Assembly: GCF_029813785.1 (NCBI RefSeq)
Contig: NZ_JARVKY010000022.1
Coordinates: forward strand, 1 to 64,000
Direction of reading: 5' to 3'
DNA: 64,000 bases
From: Streptomyces sp. DH41
Lineage (GTDB): Bacteria > Actinomycetota > Actinomycetes > Streptomycetales > Streptomycetaceae
The first letter of the stretch is position 1, and each line of letters opens with the position of its first letter. The position numbers and the translations under genes were made by a program. Shown here piece by piece: positions 24,601 to 32,179 of this stretch. Under the pieces are notes generated by a model, which was not told the origin of the DNA, did not search any database, and was given only the letters and a program-made list of their open reading frames with translations.

Positions 24601-26457
24601 GATGCGGCGGGGCAGTTGACGTCCCGGTCCGACGCCCTCGGCGGCGTGCTCACTCTGGAGCACGACCAGCTCGGCCGAATGATCAGGAAGGACGCCGGAG
24701 GCCGGATCACCACCTACGCGTACGACGCGTCGGGACGGCTCTCGCAGGCGTCCGGCCCGGACGGCGACCTGATCCGCCAGTACGACCGGCGTGGCCTGCT
24801 CAAGACCGAACTCGTCGACGGCCACGCCATCACCTACGCGTACGACGCCCTCGGCCGCCGGACCCGACGCGTGACCCCGGCCGGCCATGTCACCACGTAC
24901 GCCTATGACGTGGCAGGCCGCCTCAGCCTGATGGACACGAGCGGCCACCAGGTCGACTTCACCCATGATGCCGCGGACCGTGAGGTGTCGCGCTCCTATG
25001 GTGACACGATGACCCTGTCGTCCGTCCGCGACGAGGTCGGCAGGCTTTCCGCCCAGTACCTCACGGCGGGTGGGCAGGCCCTGAACAGTCGTAGGTACAC
25101 CTACCGTGCCGACGGTCACCTGACCTCCGTGGCCGATCAGCTGTCCGGCACCCGGTCCTTCGAGCTCGACGCCGCCGGCCGTGTCACCGCCGTCCAAGCC
25201 CGCGGATGGACCGAGCGCTACGCCTACGACCTCTCCGGCAACCAGACCGAAGCCTCCTGGCCCGCCACGCATCCAGGCCACGAGACGACCGGCCCCCGCA
25301 CGTACACCGGCACCACGATCGCCCGTGCCGGCGACAGCCGCTTCGAACACGACCTTCTCGGACGCGTGGTCCTCAGGCAGCAGACCCGCCTGTCCCGCAA
25401 GCCGCGGACCTGGCGTTACGCGTGGGACTCCGAGAGCCGCCTCACCTCTGTCGTCACGCCGGACGGGACCCTCTGGAACTACCGTTACGACCCCCTGGGC
25501 CGCCGCATCGCCAAGCGGCGTCTCGCGGAGGACGGTGAGACCGTCCTGGAGGAAACCCGTTTCGCCTGGGACGGCATGGTCCTGTGCGAACAGACGACCG
25601 TCTCCCGTGACCTGCCCAACACCGTCGCGCTCACCTGGGACCATCACGGCTCGGCTCCCCTCGTCCAGACCGAACGCGTCCTCGCCCGCGACGCGGGTCA
25701 GCGGGAGATCGACCGCCGCTTCTTCGCCATTGTCACGGACCTCGTCGGCACCCCGACCGAACTGGTCGACGAGAACGGGGACATCGCCTGGCGTACCCGG
25801 TCCACCCTCTGGGGCACCACCGCCTGGAACCGCGGCAGCACCACCTATACGCCCCTCCGTTTCCCCGGCCAGTACCACGACCCCGAAACCGGCCTCCACT
25901 ACAACCTCTTCCGGCACTACGACCCCGCCACGGCCCGCTACCTCACCCCGGATCCGCTCGGTCTCGCTCCGGCGCCCAACCCGGCCTCCTACGTCCACAA
26001 TCCACACACCTGGACGGACCCGCTGGGTCTTTCTCCCTATCGGGAAGAGGGGGGAAAAGCGGAGATTGATTCACGAAAACTCGACTACCTGTTCAACAAG
26101 GACATCAAGCAGGACTCGCACAACTCACCCCGTGCACTGCAGAACGAACTGCAACTCCACCGGATCGGCATACCGGACACTCCGGAGATGCGGCAGTACC
26201 TCACCGACCATCTGGCGAGCGCTGCCCAACAGCCGTTCGGGCGCACGTTCACCAAGGAGTGGCCCGGCGGAAGCGGCGAATTCGGCGTGACCGAATCCGT
26301 CCTCCACGGTCCGCACGGAGCGCTCGGCGTCGAAAGTACCTGGCAGATCCTGCCGGAGGGCGGACATAGACTGTCCACGGTTATTTTCCGCGGCAGCGGC
26401 CCGAACGTGAGCATTCACGGCAGCCTGGACCACTGGCCGCCGTACAGTGGAAAGTGA
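21697..26457 (+). CDS. Type VII-secreted RHS polymorphic toxin
   Basis: A 1,586-residue giant. Residues 1-230 carry a type VII secretion signal-like helical region (YGSPDKIRSTAQTLRAF, LKGLDSSQLKGETAEALRK). A DUF6531-type start of the RHS shell lies near 414 (DPVDLASGRMFLPQTDL), followed by some 20 YD repeats and the shell-closing signature YLTPDPLGLAP with TDPLGLSP around 1430-1445. The last 140 residues are the variable toxin tip, containing DSRKLDYLFNKDIKQDSHN and ESTWQILPEGGHRL; I do not recognise its activity. DNA for the tip falls to roughly 50% G+C in places against over 70% upstream, as expected for tip exchange. The stop overlaps the start of a candidate immunity gene. Confidence 0.9.
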   Translation: MGIGDFIKDITPDSVENVVEDGVEWAGNRVEDAGNWTADRLDDVGWESGADWVREQSRSVANRMGAEVDEMDLGQTEDKTKLVYGSPDKIRSTAQTLRAFQTAFDDAGSGLKGLDSSQLKGETAEALRKAVTTQPPKWFTGADAVEEAAAALEAFAGTVTWAQTQAQTAIDKWKEGVKASEEAADAHRKKVDAYNGAVDRYNAQPADRRDPSTLPPCPAPTFEDPGKKLMQEAQDILTEARTQRNTAAETARSSVRAARDKAPQKPSYAEQAIGGLAELQIMGDHVGGGIIKGTAGLLNFVRGINPLDPYNITHPAEYATSLNSLAAGLVVAANDPVGTGRQMISDFMKDPYEGFGRLVPDAALTVATGGGGAAVKAVRLTADAADAARLRNLVDDAPDGAHDRPDSTRTTDGTDPVDLASGRMFLPQTDLAIPGILPLAFTRRTESGCAAGHFLGPAWTCTVDERLAIDPVGVVHVSADGLLITYPHPVPGVPTHHETGATRALLARDPDGDYTLTDPDTGLTRHFTAPPGSEPGGDGTAWLASVTDRGGHALTIDRTDDGLPLSLVHSAGHRVRLTTTDGRVTALAVAGAGENGTDLPLMSYGYRDGNLTTVTKPSGATTTFVYDDRRRVTAWIDSNDSRYDYTYDDRDRVIAEGGEAGHIQITLTYTEPHPDTGHRTTTLTTADGRATRHLIDRRCRVIATTDPLGHTTRFTYDTHGNLLTRTDPLGRTTTHSYDEEGRVVSATRPDGSVLRTVRGPFGLPVEVTGPDGHRTAYAYDELGNRTSVTEPTGHTTHYGYDQHGRLASVTDALGATTRMVCDGAGLPTEVTDPAGGTTRLERDVLGRVVQITDPVGGVTRLTWGADGGLVRRTVPDGATDSWTYDGEGNCLTHTDPSGGVTRFQYTHFDLLAARTESDGSRHEFEYDTDLRLIRVTNPQGLSWTYEYDPAGRLVSETDFDGRTLTYRLDAAGQLTSRSDALGGVLTLEHDQLGRMIRKDAGGRITTYAYDASGRLSQASGPDGDLIRQYDRRGLLKTELVDGHAITYAYDALGRRTRRVTPAGHVTTYAYDVAGRLSLMDTSGHQVDFTHDAADREVSRSYGDTMTLSSVRDEVGRLSAQYLTAGGQALNSRRYTYRADGHLTSVADQLSGTRSFELDAAGRVTAVQARGWTERYAYDLSGNQTEASWPATHPGHETTGPRTYTGTTIARAGDSRFEHDLLGRVVLRQQTRLSRKPRTWRYAWDSESRLTSVVTPDGTLWNYRYDPLGRRIAKRRLAEDGETVLEETRFAWDGMVLCEQTTVSRDLPNTVALTWDHHGSAPLVQTERVLARDAGQREIDRRFFAIVTDLVGTPTELVDENGDIAWRTRSTLWGTTAWNRGSTTYTPLRFPGQYHDPETGLHYNLFRHYDPATARYLTPDPLGLAPAPNPASYVHNPHTWTDPLGLSPYREEGGKAEIDSRKLDYLFNKDIKQDSHNSPRALQNELQLHRIGIPDTPEMRQYLTDHLASAAQQPFGRTFTKEWPGGSGEFGVTESVLHGPHGALGVESTWQILPEGGHRLSTVIFRGSGPNVSIHGSLDHWPPYSGK

Positions 26458-26816
26458 AGGCGGACGTGTACCGAGAGTTTGTGATCCCCGACGACGAAGA
26501 GGTCTACGAGGCCGTCGGCGAGTGGCCGGATTCGGACGAGGACGGCGCACGGGTGCTCACGGTGCGGGATGCCGGCGGGCAATCTCTCACCCTTTCCTAC
26601 GACGGGCTGGCGAGGTCGGTGAGGATCCGCTGGGTGAACGACCGGGGAATCGAGATGATGGATCTCTTCCGAGAGGGCGCAACGCGTCTTTCCACCACCT
26701 CGGAGCAATCGGCCAAGCACATCCTCATCGACTTCCATACGGGTGAGTGCGCGGGGACGACGGAGATCCAGCTGACGCCCCGCCTGTCGGTACGCGATCG
26801 CCTCCTTTTCCAGTAG
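26454..26816 (+). CDS. Candidate immunity protein to the RHS toxin
   Basis: A 120-residue acidic protein with no match I recognise. Its GTG start lies inside the stop region of the toxin gene (GTGA at 26454), the arrangement expected for a cognate immunity gene that must be made together with its toxin. GGAAA sits just before the start. It has no signal peptide or membrane helix, so it would neutralise a cytoplasmic toxin. Like the toxin tip, it has lower G+C than the surrounding genes, suggesting the pair arrived together. A later GTG at 26466 is a possible alternative start. Confidence 0.65.
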   Translation: MKADVYREFVIPDDEEVYEAVGEWPDSDEDGARVLTVRDAGGQSLTLSYDGLARSVRIRWVNDRGIEMMDLFREGATRLSTTSEQSAKHILIDFHTGECAGTTEIQLTPRLSVRDRLLFQ

Positions 26817-26836
26817 GAAGCGCCGGCCGTGGTGAC

Positions 26837-26872
26837 GTGGCCTGCGCGGGTGAGCCCTGTGACGTAGGCCAC
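26837..26872 (+). terminator. Possible terminator after immunity gene
   Basis: GTGGCCT and AGGCCAC pair across a 22-nt loop, 20 bp after the immunity stop codon. The long loop makes it a weak call. Confidence 0.3.
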
Positions 26873-26988
26873 CCGGGTGTATTTCGGGGTCGGGTGTTTG
26901 CCGTCGCGTCAGTGGGAAAGGCGCTCCCTGGTCTCCGGGGTCACAATCCGGTGGATAGCACGTGAAAGCACAGGAAGTGGAGGGTTCG

Positions 26989-27066
26989 ATGTCCTCGAAG
27001 CGACGTCGTAAGAAGAAGGCTCGCCGCAAGAACGGCGCGAACCACGGCAGCCGTCCGCAGAGCTGA
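26989..27066 (+). CDS. 50S ribosomal protein bL37-like (25 residues)
   Basis: A very short gene encoding MSSKRRRKKKARRKNGANHG followed by SRPQS. The size, the run of basic residues and the NHGxRP ending match the actinobacterial ribosomal protein bL37, a tiny component of the large subunit first seen in mycobacterial ribosome structures. The ribosome site GGAGGG is well placed six bases before ATG 26989. A strong hairpin follows 16 bp after the stop, so it is probably a separate small transcript. It is easily missed by gene callers because of length. Confidence 0.75.
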   Translation: MSSKRRRKKKARRKNGANHGSRPQS

Positions 27067-27082
27067 GGACGGGTCGACGCAT

Positions 27083-27110
27083 CGGGTGGGTGGCACATGC
27101 CGCCCACCCG
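27083..27110 (+). terminator. Terminator after bL37 gene
   Basis: CGGGTGGGTGGC and GCCGCCCACCCG pair over 12 bp, with one G-U, around an ACAT loop. Confidence 0.75.
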
Positions 27111-27180
27111 AGTGCGTTCCGGGCGCGGCCCGCACGAAGATCATGGCGTGCTTCTCGTCCGGCGGGAAACCTGAGGCGCC

Positions 27181-28554
27181 ATGGCGAGACTCGGAAAGCG
27201 GCAACCGGCGGACACCCGGGGCGGCCCGGCGCTCAAGCGGGCGCTGACCACCCCGTTGCTGTACTTCTTCATCCTGGGCGACGTACTCGGCGCAGGCGTG
27301 TACGTGCTGGTGGGGCAGGTGGCGGCCGACGCCGGGGGAGCGGTGTGGGTGCCGTTGGCCGTCGCCCTGCTGCTGGCGATGCTCACCGCCGGCTCCTACG
27401 CCGAGCTGGCCACGAAGTACCCGCGGGCGGGCGGTGCCTCCCACTACGCCACCCGCGCCTTCGGACCGTTCGCCGGCTTCGTCGCGGGGTTCTGCATGCT
27501 CGCCGCCGGCATCGTCTCCGTGGCCGCGCTGGCCCGGGGCTTCGGGGGCGACTACCTGTCGGCCTTCGTGACGCTGCCGGTCGGACTCGTCGCCGTGCTG
27601 TTCCTCGCCCTGCTCGCGCTGGTCAACGCGCGGGGCATCAAGGAGTCGACCCGCGCCAACGTCGTCGCCACCGTCGTCGAGGTCGGCGGCCTCCTCGTCA
27701 TCGTCGTCCTCGGCGGCTGGCTGCTGCTGCGCGGCGACGGCGACGTGGCGCGGCTCGGGCAGCTCGGCACACCGGAGAAGGGGGCCGCGGCGGCCGTACT
27801 CAGCGGGTCCGTACTGGCGTACTACTCCTTCGTCGGGTTCGAGACGTCGGTGAACGTCGCCGAGGAGACCCGCGACCCCCGGCGTTCCTACCCGCGCGCC
27901 CTGTTCGGCGCCCTCGCCACGGCGGGCGCCGTGTACGTGCTGGTGGGCATCGCCGCGTCCGTGGCGGTACCGACCGACCGGCTGGCCGAGTCCAGCGGAC
28001 CGCTGCTGGAGGTCGTCGAGGCGGCCGGTGGCGTGCCCACCCGGCTGTTCAGCGCCATCGCGCTGGTCGCCGTGGCGAACGGCGCGCTGCTCACCGGCAT
28101 CATGTCCTCCCGCCTGGCCTACGGCATGGCCCGGGACGGGCTGCTGCCCGCCGCGCTGACCAAGGTGCTGCCCGGCCGCCGTACGCCGTGGGCCGCGATC
28201 GCGGTCACGACCCTGCTGTCGATGCTCCTCGCGCTCACCGGCAGCGTCGCCACCCTGGCGTCCACCCTGGTCCTGCTGCTGCTCGTGGTCTTCCTCATCG
28301 TCAACACGGCCGTGCTCGTGCTGCGCCGTGACCCGGGTGAGGCCGACGAAGGCGCCGGCCATTTCAGGGCCCCGACCGTGCTCCCCGTGCTGGGCATCGC
28401 GTCCTGCGTCGTGCTCGCCACGCAGATCGAGGCCGCGGTGTGGCTGCGCGGGCTGCTGGTCGTGGCGGTGGGGACGGTGCTCGCCGCGTTCGCCGCCGTA
28501 CGGGGGACAGCCGGGGGTACCGACCGGGGTGCGGGGCGGGACGGGAGCGAGTGA
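27181..28554 (+). CDS. APC superfamily amino acid permease
   Basis: A 457-residue inner-membrane transporter with about 12 helices. Helix 1 carries the broken-helix motif LGDVLGAGVYVLVGQVA, helix 2 leads to ELATKYPRAGG, and helix 6 includes YYSFVGFETSVNVAEETRDP, the conserved APC loop. Substrate cannot be read from sequence; cationic or branched amino acids are typical. ATG 27181 follows a GAGG ribosome site. A gap of 82 bp separates it from the TetR gene, so read-through is possible, but a functional link is not evident. Confidence 0.87.
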   Translation: MARLGKRQPADTRGGPALKRALTTPLLYFFILGDVLGAGVYVLVGQVAADAGGAVWVPLAVALLLAMLTAGSYAELATKYPRAGGASHYATRAFGPFAGFVAGFCMLAAGIVSVAALARGFGGDYLSAFVTLPVGLVAVLFLALLALVNARGIKESTRANVVATVVEVGGLLVIVVLGGWLLLRGDGDVARLGQLGTPEKGAAAAVLSGSVLAYYSFVGFETSVNVAEETRDPRRSYPRALFGALATAGAVYVLVGIAASVAVPTDRLAESSGPLLEVVEAAGGVPTRLFSAIALVAVANGALLTGIMSSRLAYGMARDGLLPAALTKVLPGRRTPWAAIAVTTLLSMLLALTGSVATLASTLVLLLLVVFLIVNTAVLVLRRDPGEADEGAGHFRAPTVLPVLGIASCVVLATQIEAAVWLRGLLVVAVGTVLAAFAAVRGTAGGTDRGAGRDGSE

Positions 28555-28636
28555 CCGGGGGCGGGCCGCTGGTCGGGGCGGAGAGCGGCCTCCGTGCCAG
28601 AATGAGAGGCCCCGACGCCCCGCCCCAGAGGTAACC

Positions 28637-29296
28637 GTGACCAAGCCGCCCGTCGCCCGTGAGCCGCAGCGACGCAACGCTCGGACCAACCGGGCGCGCA
28701 TCCTGGCCACGGCCCGCCGGGAGCTGGGCCGGAACCCGGACACCACCCTCGAGGAGCTCGCCCGCGCCGCCGGTGTCGTACGGCGTACCCTCTTCGGTCA
28801 CTTCCCCGGGCGCTCGGCGCTGCTGGAGGCCCTTGCCGAGGAGGCTTCCGAGGTGCTGCGCGGCGCGATGGACGCCGGGGCGGAGCTGACCGGGCCGGCC
28901 GAACCGGCCGAGCGCGCGCTTGCCCACTTCACCCTGCTGATGTGGCCCGTGGGCGACCGCTACCGGATGCTCCTGGCGCTGGCCCGGCACGACCTGGGTG
29001 TGGAGCGCGTGTCCGAGATCCTGGCCCCGGCCCGCGCCGAGGTCACCGCCATCCTGGAGCGTGGGCAGCGCGACGGCGTCTTCCCCGGTCACCTGCCGCC
29101 CGCCGTGCTGAGCGCCGGGCTGGAGGCGATGACCGTCGCGCTGCTGGAGCAGGTCAACACCGGTGCGCTCGAGGACGACGGCACCCGGGTGGCGGTCGCC
29201 CAGCTCATCGCGGCCGGCGTCCCGGAGCGGCGGGCCCGCGCGGTGGTCGGTGAGGTCGCCCCGACGGTGCCGGCGGAGGCCGTCCCGGCAGAGTGA
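28637..29296 (+). CDS. TetR family transcriptional regulator
   Basis: A 219-residue repressor. The N-terminal helix-turn-helix is clear: RTNRARILATARRELGRNP, then TTLEELARAAGVVRRTLFGH and FPGRSALLEALAEE. The C-terminal ligand domain is helical. The GTG start at 28637 follows AGAGG; the longer open frame upstream overlaps the permease gene. Its natural target is the DHA2 exporter gene downstream, whose promoter is covered by a perfect TetR-like palindrome at 29614-29631. Confidence 0.9.
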   Translation: MTKPPVAREPQRRNARTNRARILATARRELGRNPDTTLEELARAAGVVRRTLFGHFPGRSALLEALAEEASEVLRGAMDAGAELTGPAEPAERALAHFTLLMWPVGDRYRMLLALARHDLGVERVSEILAPARAEVTAILERGQRDGVFPGHLPPAVLSAGLEAMTVALLEQVNTGALEDDGTRVAVAQLIAAGVPERRARAVVGEVAPTVPAEAVPAE

Positions 29297-29613
29297 GGCA
29301 CCGGCCGCACCTCCGTGCGGCGGTCGCTCACGCCTGAGAGCGGGCCGCCGGCCCCGCGCAGCCCCCGCACCGTCCCCGCCCCCGTCACGTCTCCGCTCTC
29401 CACCCCGGCGACGGTCGACGCGGCCACGGCGGCGCCCGTGCCGTCCTCGTCCCGGGCCCCGGCACCGCGCGCAGCCCAGGAGTGCCGGGCAGGCGGCCTC
29501 CAGTGCCGCGCCGAGCACGCCTGCCGTCCCGGCGCGTCCGAGCCGACGACCGCGCGCCGTACCGCCTCGGGGGAGGCGGCCGCCCGCCGTCCACGGGGAA
29601 TGCCGAACCTTAT
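29297..29613. other. Gap between TetR and exporter genes, no gene seen
   Basis: The stretch is very G+C-rich with Pro/Arg/Ala-type noise in all frames. No ribosome site with a sensible product is visible on either strand. Control elements lie at its right end. Confidence 0.5.
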
Positions 29614-29642
29614 TTGCACACCCCTGTGCAACAAACTACTCT
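29614..29642 (+). promoter_or_regulatory. Exporter promoter overlapped by TetR-type operator
   Basis: TTGCACA-CCCC-TGTGCAA (29614-29631) is a perfect inverted repeat. Its left arm doubles as a -35 box (TTGCAC), with TACTCT 17 bp further on as -10 (29637-29642). A repressor bound here would block polymerase directly. The upstream TetR gene is the obvious candidate. Confidence 0.6.
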
Positions 29643-29700
29643 GCGACAGTCTGCACATCGGTGGGCAATTAACTTGCCTGCGTTCTCCTGGGAGCCCCCC

Positions 29701-31293
29701 ATGCCACTCCTGGCCACCACACCCGTCGAGAAGATGACCGGGCCGTACGCACGGCGTTGGTGGGCTCTCCTCGTGCTGTGTCTGAGCCTGCTGATCGTCG
29801 TCATGGCCAACACGTCCCTGATCGTGGCCGCACCGGCCATGACCGCCGACCTCGGCCTGAGCAGCAGCGATCTGCAGTGGGTCATCGACGGCTACACCGT
29901 CCCGTACGCCGCGCTGATGCTGGTGCTCGGCTCGATCGGCGACAAGTACAGCCGTCGCGGCGCCCTGATCACCGGTCTGGTGATCTTCGCGGGCGGTTCG
30001 GTGATGGGCAGTCTGGTGGAAGAGACCGGACTGGTCGTCGCAGCCCGTGCTGTCATGGGCGTCGGCGCCGCCGTCGTCATGCCGGCCACGCTGTCCCTGC
30101 TGGTCGCGGTCTTCCCCAAGGGGGAGCGGGCCCGCGCGATCACCGCCTGGACTGCCACCTCCGGCCTCGCCATCGCGGTCGGCCCGCTGGTCGCCGGCTG
30201 GCTCCTGGAGGACCACTCCTGGGGCTCGACCTTCCTGGTCAACGTCCCCATCGCGGTCGCCGCCGTCGTCGGTGCGCTGCTCCTCGTACCGCCGTCCAAG
30301 GCGGCCGGCATGGGCCGGATCGACTACGTGGGCGGCCTGCTCTCCATCGTCTCCGTCGGCAGCCTGGTGTACGCGACCATCGAGGGCCCGCACTTCGGCT
30401 GGGGCGCCGGCCCGGTCGCCGCGGCCGTCGTCGCGGGCGTCGGCCTGGTCGCCTTCGTGTGGTGGGAGCTGCGTCACCCGCACCCCATGCTGGACGTGCG
30501 CAGGTTCCTGCTGCGGCCCTTCAGCGGATCGATGCTGGCGGTGCTGTTCTTCTTCTTCGGCACCTACGGCGCCATCTACTACGCCACGCAGTTCCTGCAG
30601 TTCGTGCTCGGGTACGGCGCGCTGGAGACCGGCGTACGGCTGCTGCCGCTGGCCGGGGCCGTGTTCGTCGGCGCCGCGGTGACCGGGAAGCTGACCCCGA
30701 GGCTGGGTGTGAAGGCGATGGTCGGCTCCGGCATGGTGATCGGCACCGTCGGTGTCTTCCTGCTCGTCCTCATCGAGAAGGACTCCGCCTACGCCGACTT
30801 CCTGGCCCCGATGCTGCTGCTCGGCCTCGCGATCGGGCTGAGCGTGTCCCCGGCCACCGACACCATCATGGGCTCCTTCCCGGAGAGCGAACTGGGCGTC
30901 GGCGGCGGTGCCAACGACACCGCCCTGGAGCTCGGCGGTTCGCTGGGCATCGCCGTACTGGGCTCCCTGCTCGGCACCGCCTACCGCGACGAACTCGCCG
31001 GCCTGGCCGGCGATCGCCTTCCGGCCGCCGCGCTGGACACCGCCCAGGACTCCGTGGGCGGCGGCCTGGCCGTCGCCGAGCGGCTCGCGACGAACCCCGC
31101 CGCCGGACCCCGCCAGGCCGAGGCCCTCGCCGACGCGGTGAACCAGTCCTTCGCCCACGGCGTCGCCACGACCAGCCTCGTCGGCGGGATCATCATGGCC
31201 GCCGGCACCCTGATCGTCCTCGCCGTCCTGCCCGGCCGCCGCGCCCGGCAGCGGCCCGGGGAGAAGCCGGCCGGGGCCCGGGAGACGGAGTAG
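29701..31293 (+). CDS. MFS drug exporter, DHA2 (14-helix) family
   Basis: A 530-residue transporter with 14 predicted helices. Motif A appears as GSIGDKYSRRGALITGL, motif C-like sequence as TSGLAIAVGPLVAGWLLED, and the early helix carries LQWVIDGYTVPYAALMLVLG, typical of DHA2 multidrug or antibiotic efflux pumps. It exports hydrophobic compounds using the proton gradient. The chosen ATG at 29701 follows GGGAG; the frame continues upstream without a ribosome site. A hairpin lies nine bases after the stop. Regulation by the upstream TetR is likely. Confidence 0.9.
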   Translation: MPLLATTPVEKMTGPYARRWWALLVLCLSLLIVVMANTSLIVAAPAMTADLGLSSSDLQWVIDGYTVPYAALMLVLGSIGDKYSRRGALITGLVIFAGGSVMGSLVEETGLVVAARAVMGVGAAVVMPATLSLLVAVFPKGERARAITAWTATSGLAIAVGPLVAGWLLEDHSWGSTFLVNVPIAVAAVVGALLLVPPSKAAGMGRIDYVGGLLSIVSVGSLVYATIEGPHFGWGAGPVAAAVVAGVGLVAFVWWELRHPHPMLDVRRFLLRPFSGSMLAVLFFFFGTYGAIYYATQFLQFVLGYGALETGVRLLPLAGAVFVGAAVTGKLTPRLGVKAMVGSGMVIGTVGVFLLVLIEKDSAYADFLAPMLLLGLAIGLSVSPATDTIMGSFPESELGVGGGANDTALELGGSLGIAVLGSLLGTAYRDELAGLAGDRLPAAALDTAQDSVGGGLAVAERLATNPAAGPRQAEALADAVNQSFAHGVATTSLVGGIIMAAGTLIVLAVLPGRRARQRPGEKPAGARETE

Positions 31294-31301
31294 GAAGACT
31301 T

Positions 31302-31320
31302 CCTGGAGCGCTGCTCCAGG
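31302..31320 (+). terminator. Terminator after DHA2 exporter
   Basis: CCTGGAGC and GCTCCAGG form a perfect 8-bp stem with a GCT loop just after the stop codon. Confidence 0.65.
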
Positions 31321-31637
31321 GAGGCGGGCCTGCGGGCCTTGGCACGGCTCCGTCAGTCGGGCCGGTCCCGCTCGGTCCGCCGGACCACCATGTCGCGCGT
31401 TCCACGTAGCGCGCGTTCGCATATGCGCTTCAGCGAACGTGAGGCGGAGGCGGGTCGCACGCGCACGGTTCCGTGCCGGGAACCGGGCAGCGCGGGGCGG
31501 TCAAACCCCCTTCACCCGTTCGGCGGACCCGCATGGCCCCGCGAGGCGGCTGACCCCAGGCTCGGAGTGACCTGTCGGTGCCTCCGGGCGCCGGTGGGCC
31601 GAGGCCCGTACGGGGACACGAAGAAAGGACTCCGCTC
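31321..31637. other. Gap before DUF7144 gene, only leader sequence seen
   Basis: No gene is supported on either strand. A ribosome site (GAAAGGA) for the next gene lies at its right end. The palindromic stretch CGCGCG...CATATGCGC near 31405-31425 may be part of a promoter region. Confidence 0.4.
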
Positions 31638-32105
31638 ATGAGCCAGCACGCCGCACCTTCTCCCGGCAGGCCGTCCCAGGGTGCCGAGGGCCCGTGGCCC
31701 CCGCGATCCGCTGACCGCTCCAGCGGCTGGGTGACCGGCGGCGTCGTCTTCGCGGGTGTCCTGATGCTGCTGAACGGCGCCCTCGCCGTCCTCCAGGGCA
31801 TCGCGGCCATCGCCGAGGACGACGTGTACGCCCGCGTCGGCAGCTACGTGTACGAACTCAGCCTCACCGGCTGGGGCGTCATCCACGTCATCCTGGGCGT
31901 CCTGGTCCTCGTCACCGGCTACGGCCTGCTCAAGGACATGGCCTGGGCGCGCTTCGCGGGGATCTTCCTGGCCTCGCTGAGCCTCGTCTCCCAGTTCCTG
32001 TTCCTGCCGTACGCGCCCGTCTGGGCGGTGATCATGATGGCGATCGACGTGTTCGTGATCTGGGCGCTGGCCAGTCGCCAGGACCAGGCGGACCAGCGGG
32101 CCTGA
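31638..32105 (+). CDS. DUF7144-family four-helix membrane protein
   Basis: A 155-residue protein with a 30-residue polar N-terminus and four membrane helices: GGVVFAGVLMLLNGALAVLQ, GWGVIHVILGVLVLVTGYGL, FAGIFLASLSLVSQFLFLPY and WAVIMMAIDVFVIWALAS. The family is widespread in Streptomyces and of unknown function. ATG 31638 follows AAAGGA. A perfect 22-bp bidirectional hairpin separates it from the convergent oxidase gene. Confidence 0.82.
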   Translation: MSQHAAPSPGRPSQGAEGPWPPRSADRSSGWVTGGVVFAGVLMLLNGALAVLQGIAAIAEDDVYARVGSYVYELSLTGWGVIHVILGVLVLVTGYGLLKDMAWARFAGIFLASLSLVSQFLFLPYAPVWAVIMMAIDVFVIWALASRQDQADQRA

Positions 32106-32122
32106 GCGCCGCCGGCCGGCAA

Positions 32123-32170
32123 CCGTCAGCGCCCTCCGTCAGCCGTCCGGCTGACGGAGGGCGCTGACGG
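32123..32170. terminator. Perfect 22-bp stem bidirectional terminator
   Basis: Arms at 32123-32144 and 32149-32170 are exact reverse complements around a GTCC loop. It lies between two convergent genes and can end both transcripts. Confidence 0.88.
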
Positions 32171-32179
32171 CTCCGCGGT

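Noticed and set aside
29297..29613. Minus-strand frame before the exporter considered as a second regulator
   Set aside because: It starts from a plausible GTG but shows no helix-turn-helix or any family feature, only Arg/Gly/Ala-rich noise.
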